This document shows positions 60,228 through 64,000 of a stretch of 64,000 nt of DNA, piece by piece. The DNA is from UBA2897 sp036733925. Its GTDB lineage: Bacteria > Bacillota > Negativicutes > Selenomonadales > Selenomonadaceae. The position numbers and the translations under genes were made by a program. The notes under the pieces are model-generated. The model ran no database searches and was not told where the DNA came from. It worked only from the letters and a program-made list of their open reading frames with translations. Location of the stretch: contig DAIMZO010000011.1 of NCBI GenBank assembly GCA_036733925.1, positions 1 through 64,000 on the forward strand, in the 5' to 3' direction. How positions within the stretch are numbered: position 1 is the stretch's first letter; each line of letters opens with the position of its first letter.

Positions 60228-61460
60228 ATGATAGGCATGGAAGAAAAAAGAAAGATCCCCGAGCTCCGCTTCCCCGGCTTCACGGATGATTGGGAAAAGC
60301 GGAAACTGGGAGAGTGTTGTGAACAGCTTACGGCAACAATAGATCCACAGCAGACGCCAAATAAAATTTTCAAAGAGTATAGTATGCCCGCCTATGACTT
60401 TCAGAAAATACCGGCTGTTGTTGCAGGTTTAACAATGAATAGCTCACGGAAGGTTATAGATAGGTCGTGCCTTTTGATAAACAAGCTGAACGTAAGGAAA
60501 AAGCGTATATGGAAAGTTGAAAATCCTGGAAACAATGCGGTATGTTCAGCAGAATTTGTTCCCGTCTATTCGGATAAGGCTGACCTTTCCTTCCTGCAGT
60601 ATGTAGTTAGCAGCGATAAATTTACGAACTATCTAGAAGCGTGTTCTTCCGGTACATCGAATAGTCAAAAAAGAGTAACGCCGGAAGCCATCATGGAAGC
60701 TAGAATAATGGTGCCACTTAAAGGCGAACAACATAAAATTGGTGCGTTTTTCGGGACACTCGATAAGGCTATCACTCTTCATCAGCGCAAAGAAAATCTC
60801 TTGCGCGAACTCAAGAAGGGCATGCTGCAGAAAATCTTCTCGCAGGAATTCCGCTTCAAAGACGACAACGGACAAGTTTTTCCAAAATGGAAAGTTATAA
60901 AATTAGAATCGATTTCTACTTTAATCACCGTCGGGATTGCGAATTCTGCGACGCAAGCATATTGCACTGAAGGCACGGTGATGTTACGAAATTTGAATAT
61001 AAAACCGAATCAATTGGATGATTCGGAAATAATTCATATTGACGGAGATTTCGAAAAGAAATATAAAAACAAGCGCTTGCGAGAGAATGATATCTTAATT
61101 GTAAGAACAGGCTATCCTGGAACCGCATGCCTTGTTCCTAAAAAATACGAAAATGCACAAACATTTACAACTTTGATTGTTCGCTTGGATCAAGAGATAG
61201 CTTTCCCAGCATATGTATGTCAATTTATCAACTCCTATGATGGTAGGAAGTTTATAGAAAGTGTAAAAATAGGTGGCGGGCAGCAGAATATAGGCGCGAA
61301 TATAATTTCTGAAATGATGATAAAGTTGCCTTGCCTAAGAGAACAAAAAATAATTGCCAATTATTTCACGCATTTGGATTCCTTGATTACCGCGGAACAG
61401 AAGAAGGTTTCTACGCTGCAAACGATGAAGAAAGGATTCCTGCAGAAGATGTTTGTGTGA
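60228..61460 (+). CDS. hsdS: Type I restriction-modification specificity subunit HsdS
   Basis: HsdS (410 residues) sets the DNA target with two recognition domains. Each ends in a conserved helical spacer: HKIGAFFGTLDKAITLHQRK for the first and QKIIANYFTHLDSLITAEQK for the second. The two domains (about 60300-60760 and 60890-61400) are clearly AT-rich, while the conserved spacer between them has the GC-rich composition of the genome. That mosaic is typical of domain exchange. The start is ATG 60228 (or 60237). Confidence 0.93.
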   Translation: MIGMEEKRKIPELRFPGFTDDWEKRKLGECCEQLTATIDPQQTPNKIFKEYSMPAYDFQKIPAVVAGLTMNSSRKVIDRSCLLINKLNVRKKRIWKVENPGNNAVCSAEFVPVYSDKADLSFLQYVVSSDKFTNYLEACSSGTSNSQKRVTPEAIMEARIMVPLKGEQHKIGAFFGTLDKAITLHQRKENLLRELKKGMLQKIFSQEFRFKDDNGQVFPKWKVIKLESISTLITVGIANSATQAYCTEGTVMLRNLNIKPNQLDDSEIIHIDGDFEKKYKNKRLRENDILIVRTGYPGTACLVPKKYENAQTFTTLIVRLDQEIAFPAYVCQFINSYDGRKFIESVKIGGGQQNIGANIISEMMIKLPCLREQKIIANYFTHLDSLITAEQKKVSTLQTMKKGFLQKMFV

Positions 61461-61480
61461 ACGGCTAGGGAGGGCGTACG

Positions 61481-64000
61481 ATGGCAGAGAAAGAAGCGGT
61501 GATGGAGGAAACCTTGATCCGGCAGCTGACGACGGATGTCTCGCAATGGGTCTACCGGCCGGATATCCATACGGAGGAGGAGCTCTGGGCGAACCTGCGC
61601 GCGAAGCTCGATGCGAACAACATGGCCGTGCTCGACGGCGCGAAGCTGACCGACGTGGAGTTCGAGCGCGTGCGGCAGTTCCTGCTCGATCAGGCGCAGA
61701 CGCCGTATCGGGCGGCACTCTGGCTGGCTGGCGAGAACGGCGAGGCCGTCATCCCGCTTGAGCGCGAGGACGCCTCGCTCGGCTCCGTGCACCTCATGGC
61801 CGTGAGCTCGCGCGAGATTGCGGGCGCGCGCTCGAGCTACGAGGTCATCAACCAGTTCATCGCGAACAAATGCGACGAGGAGAACCGCAAGCGCCGCTTT
61901 GATGTCACCCTGCTGATCAACGGCATCCCGATGATCCAGATCGAGCTGAAGAACGCCGACCACCCCTATATGGACGCGTTCCGCCAGATCAAGAAATACA
62001 GCGTGCAAGGGAAGTTCCGCGGCCTGTTCGGCATGGTGCAGATGTACGTCGTGACGAACGGCGCGAACACGCGCTACATCGCGGCCGAGCAGGGCGAGAA
62101 GCTGAATGAGACGTTCCTGACGCCTTGGGTCGACGCGCAGAACGAGCCGGTCGAGGACTATCTGGCCTTTGCGCGGGAAGTCCTGCGCATCCCGATGGCG
62201 CATCAGATGGTCGGGCAGTACTCCGTGCTCGACGCCGAGCGCCGCAAGGTCATCCTGCTGCGGCCCTATCAGGTGCACGCGATCGAGGCCGTCAAGGCTG
62301 CGTCTGCCGAGGGGCAGTCCGGCTATGTCTGGCATACGACGGGCAGCGGCAAGACCCTGACCTCGTATACCGTCGCGAAGAACCTGCTGCTGATTCCCGG
62401 CATCGACAAGACCATTTTCCTGATCGACCGCCGCGACCTCGACCAGCAGACCTCCCTTTCGTTCAAGGCGTACGCCGAAAACGACATCATCGACGTCGAC
62501 AACACCGCGAACACCGGTGAATTGGTGAGGAAGCTCTACAGCAGAGACCGGATTGTCATCGTCACAACCATCCAGAAGATGGAGATCGTCAGGAAGCGCT
62601 ACACCAGCGAGGCGAAGAAGGACAGCCCGAAGACGAAGCGCCTGCGCAGCCTGCGGCTCGCGTTCGTCGTTGACGAGTGCCACCGCACCGTCACGCCGGA
62701 GACGCAGCGCGACCTGCAGAAGTTCTTTGCCCGGTCGCTCTGGTACGGCTTCACGGGCACGCCGATTTTCGATGAGAACAAACGCGCGCGCAAGGGTGAT
62801 CTCGCGCGCACGACCGAGGGCCTGTTCGGCCCGTGCCTGCACAACTGCACGATCAAAGAGGCGCTCGCGAACCATGCCGTGCTCGGCTTCCAGATCGAGT
62901 ACAAGGACTCCATCTCGCAGGATAACCTGCTGAGCATCGGCGAACAGCTCCATGTCGGCAAGGCGGACGACCTCGAGGCCAAGGGCATGGTCGTGGCCGA
63001 GCAGAAGGTGTTCGGGGCCTATTATCAGACGAAGCATGAGGATATCTACGACACGGATGAGCACCGCCTCCGCGTCATCGACTACATCATCAACAAGGCC
63101 GCGGGGAAGTTCCGTCTGCAGGCCGCGCCGGCGGGTGACGCCTACGAGGCCATCCTTACTGTGCCGTCCATCGGCATCGCGCAGCAGTACTACCGGCTCA
63201 TCAAGGATTTCGTCCGCGAGGGCCGCGTGTCCGACCGGATCCGCGCCAAGGCCGTCGACTTCCCGCGCGTGGCCATCACGTACACCGTGACGGAGAACGA
63301 TGAGAGTTCCATCGAGAATCAGGAAGCCATGCAGGAATCCCTGCGCGACTACAACGCGATGTTCCGGACGAACTATTCGCTCGAGGCTCTCGGTGCCTAC
63401 AACACGAACCTCAACGACCGGCTCGCACGCAAGAAGGGGCAGTACAAGCGCCGCGAGCAGCAGCTCGACCTCGTCATCGTCGTCGACCGGCTGCTGACCG
63501 GCTTCGATGCGCCGCCCTGCGCCATCCTGTTCGTCGACCGCCCGCCGATGGCGCCGCAGAACCTCATCCAGGCCTTTTCGCGCACGAACCGCATCTACGA
63601 CAAGAGCAAGCGCTTCGGCATGATCGTCATTTTCCAGCGCTCCGCCGAGTACAGCAAGGCCGTCGACGATGCGTTGCTGCTCTACTCGAACGGCGGCACG
63701 AGCGACGTCAGCGCCCCGCCTTTTGCGGAGATTGAGGCCGCGTTCCAGAAGGCCGTCGCCGAGCTCCGTGCGGTCGCGGCCACGCCGGATGCCGTCGATG
63801 CCCTTGATGATATCGAGCGCAAGAAGAAATTCGCCAAGGCGTTCCAGAAGGTCGACAAGCTGCGCGGCGAGATACAGGTCTACGACGAATTCGAGGAGAA
63901 GTCCCTCGAGGACTACGGCATCACCGAGAGCGAGATCGAGCGCTATACGGGCAAATACCAGAACGTGCTCGAGGAGCTCCGCGAGAAGACCGAGACCGAG
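61481..64000 (+). CDS. hsdR: Type I restriction endonuclease subunit HsdR, 3' end outside the window
   Basis: The first 840 codons of HsdR are open to the window edge. Residues about 125-165 hold the nuclease motif (FDVTLLINGIPMIQIELKN, with Asp and Glu-x-Lys). The translocase motor follows with Walker A HTTGSGKTLTS (about 285-295), the DECH box VDECHR, motif III GFTGTPIF and the late motif QAFSRTNRIYD. It cleaves unmodified DNA after ATP-driven translocation. AGGGAGGG precedes the ATG 20 bases after hsdS. Confidence 0.93.
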   Translation, partial: MAEKEAVMEETLIRQLTTDVSQWVYRPDIHTEEELWANLRAKLDANNMAVLDGAKLTDVEFERVRQFLLDQAQTPYRAALWLAGENGEAVIPLEREDASLGSVHLMAVSSREIAGARSSYEVINQFIANKCDEENRKRRFDVTLLINGIPMIQIELKNADHPYMDAFRQIKKYSVQGKFRGLFGMVQMYVVTNGANTRYIAAEQGEKLNETFLTPWVDAQNEPVEDYLAFAREVLRIPMAHQMVGQYSVLDAERRKVILLRPYQVHAIEAVKAASAEGQSGYVWHTTGSGKTLTSYTVAKNLLLIPGIDKTIFLIDRRDLDQQTSLSFKAYAENDIIDVDNTANTGELVRKLYSRDRIVIVTTIQKMEIVRKRYTSEAKKDSPKTKRLRSLRLAFVVDECHRTVTPETQRDLQKFFARSLWYGFTGTPIFDENKRARKGDLARTTEGLFGPCLHNCTIKEALANHAVLGFQIEYKDSISQDNLLSIGEQLHVGKADDLEAKGMVVAEQKVFGAYYQTKHEDIYDTDEHRLRVIDYIINKAAGKFRLQAAPAGDAYEAILTVPSIGIAQQYYRLIKDFVREGRVSDRIRAKAVDFPRVAITYTVTENDESSIENQEAMQESLRDYNAMFRTNYSLEALGAYNTNLNDRLARKKGQYKRREQQLDLVIVVDRLLTGFDAPPCAILFVDRPPMAPQNLIQAFSRTNRIYDKSKRFGMIVIFQRSAEYSKAVDDALLLYSNGGTSDVSAPPFAEIEAAFQKAVAELRAVAATPDAVDALDDIERKKKFAKAFQKVDKLRGEIQVYDEFEEKSLEDYGITESEIERYTGKYQNVLEELREKTETE

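Noticed and set aside
61361..63064. Minus-strand frame opposite hsdR
   Set aside because: It is antisense to a clear HsdR sequence and lacks any recognisable domain.

Overview
The window reads as a chromosome segment of a moderately GC-rich diderm Firmicute of the class Negativicutes, most like the Selenomonas/Mitsuokella group. This is an inference from gene content: a complete run of lipopolysaccharide (lipid A, Kdo and Lpt) genes sits beside Firmicute traits such as a T-box leader, FloA/NfeD, ComEB, a PucR regulator, strong Shine-Dalgarno sites and many TTG starts.

Layout. 1-4.9 kb: the end of a tRNA-Tyr, then a TolC/MacA/MacB tripartite efflux operon. 4.9-8.0 kb: an HD-GYP protein on the minus strand, an amino-acid-binding lipoprotein and serine acetyltransferase. 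8.1-24.5 kb: an almost uninterrupted envelope supercluster (lpxC, fabZ, lpxA, lpxI, lpxB, msbA, a waaA-lpxK fusion, kdsB, kdsA, kdsC, an LpxL-type acyltransferase, lptC, lptA, lptB, one lptF/G permease, a DUF3084 protein). 24.6-28.7 kb: a RuvX-like protein, dCMP deaminase, the undecaprenyl-phosphate GlcNAc-1-P transferase and UDP-GlcNAc 2-epimerase, and a divergent LpxT-like lipid A phosphotransferase. 28.8-34.8 kb: tRNA-Pro, TPP riboswitch plus thiC, UspA, prmA-rsmE-mtaB, a HIT protein and rpsU. 35-44 kb: a chemotaxis receptor, nfeD-floA plus a third gene, a polyprenyl synthase, tatA, DUF2225, an unknown protein and DUF4127. 44-47.4 kb: divergent serC and T-box-controlled serA.

47.4-50.3 kb holds the remains of a futalosine-pathway menaquinone operon: two mqnE copies, mqnC, an MTAP/PNP-type phosphorylase and mqnA. 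All five are broken by internal deletions, frameshifts or truncation while their order and translational coupling survive. This is the clearest unusual feature. 50.4-56.3 kb is a minus-strand catabolic cluster (creatininase-family hydrolase, sodium:solute symporter with a 55-residue companion peptide, PucR regulator, CodA-type deaminase), probably for creatinine or a related cyclic amide or pyrimidine. Its two transcripts share an unusual leader: a small hexaloop hairpin that overlaps and excludes an intrinsic terminator, at the same distance from each predicted promoter. I do not recognise this as a known riboswitch.

56.3-64 kb: a 702-residue protein of unknown role with an N-terminal cyclic-nucleotide-binding-like domain, divergent from a type I restriction-modification operon (hsdM, a mosaic AT-rich hsdS, and hsdR running off the end).
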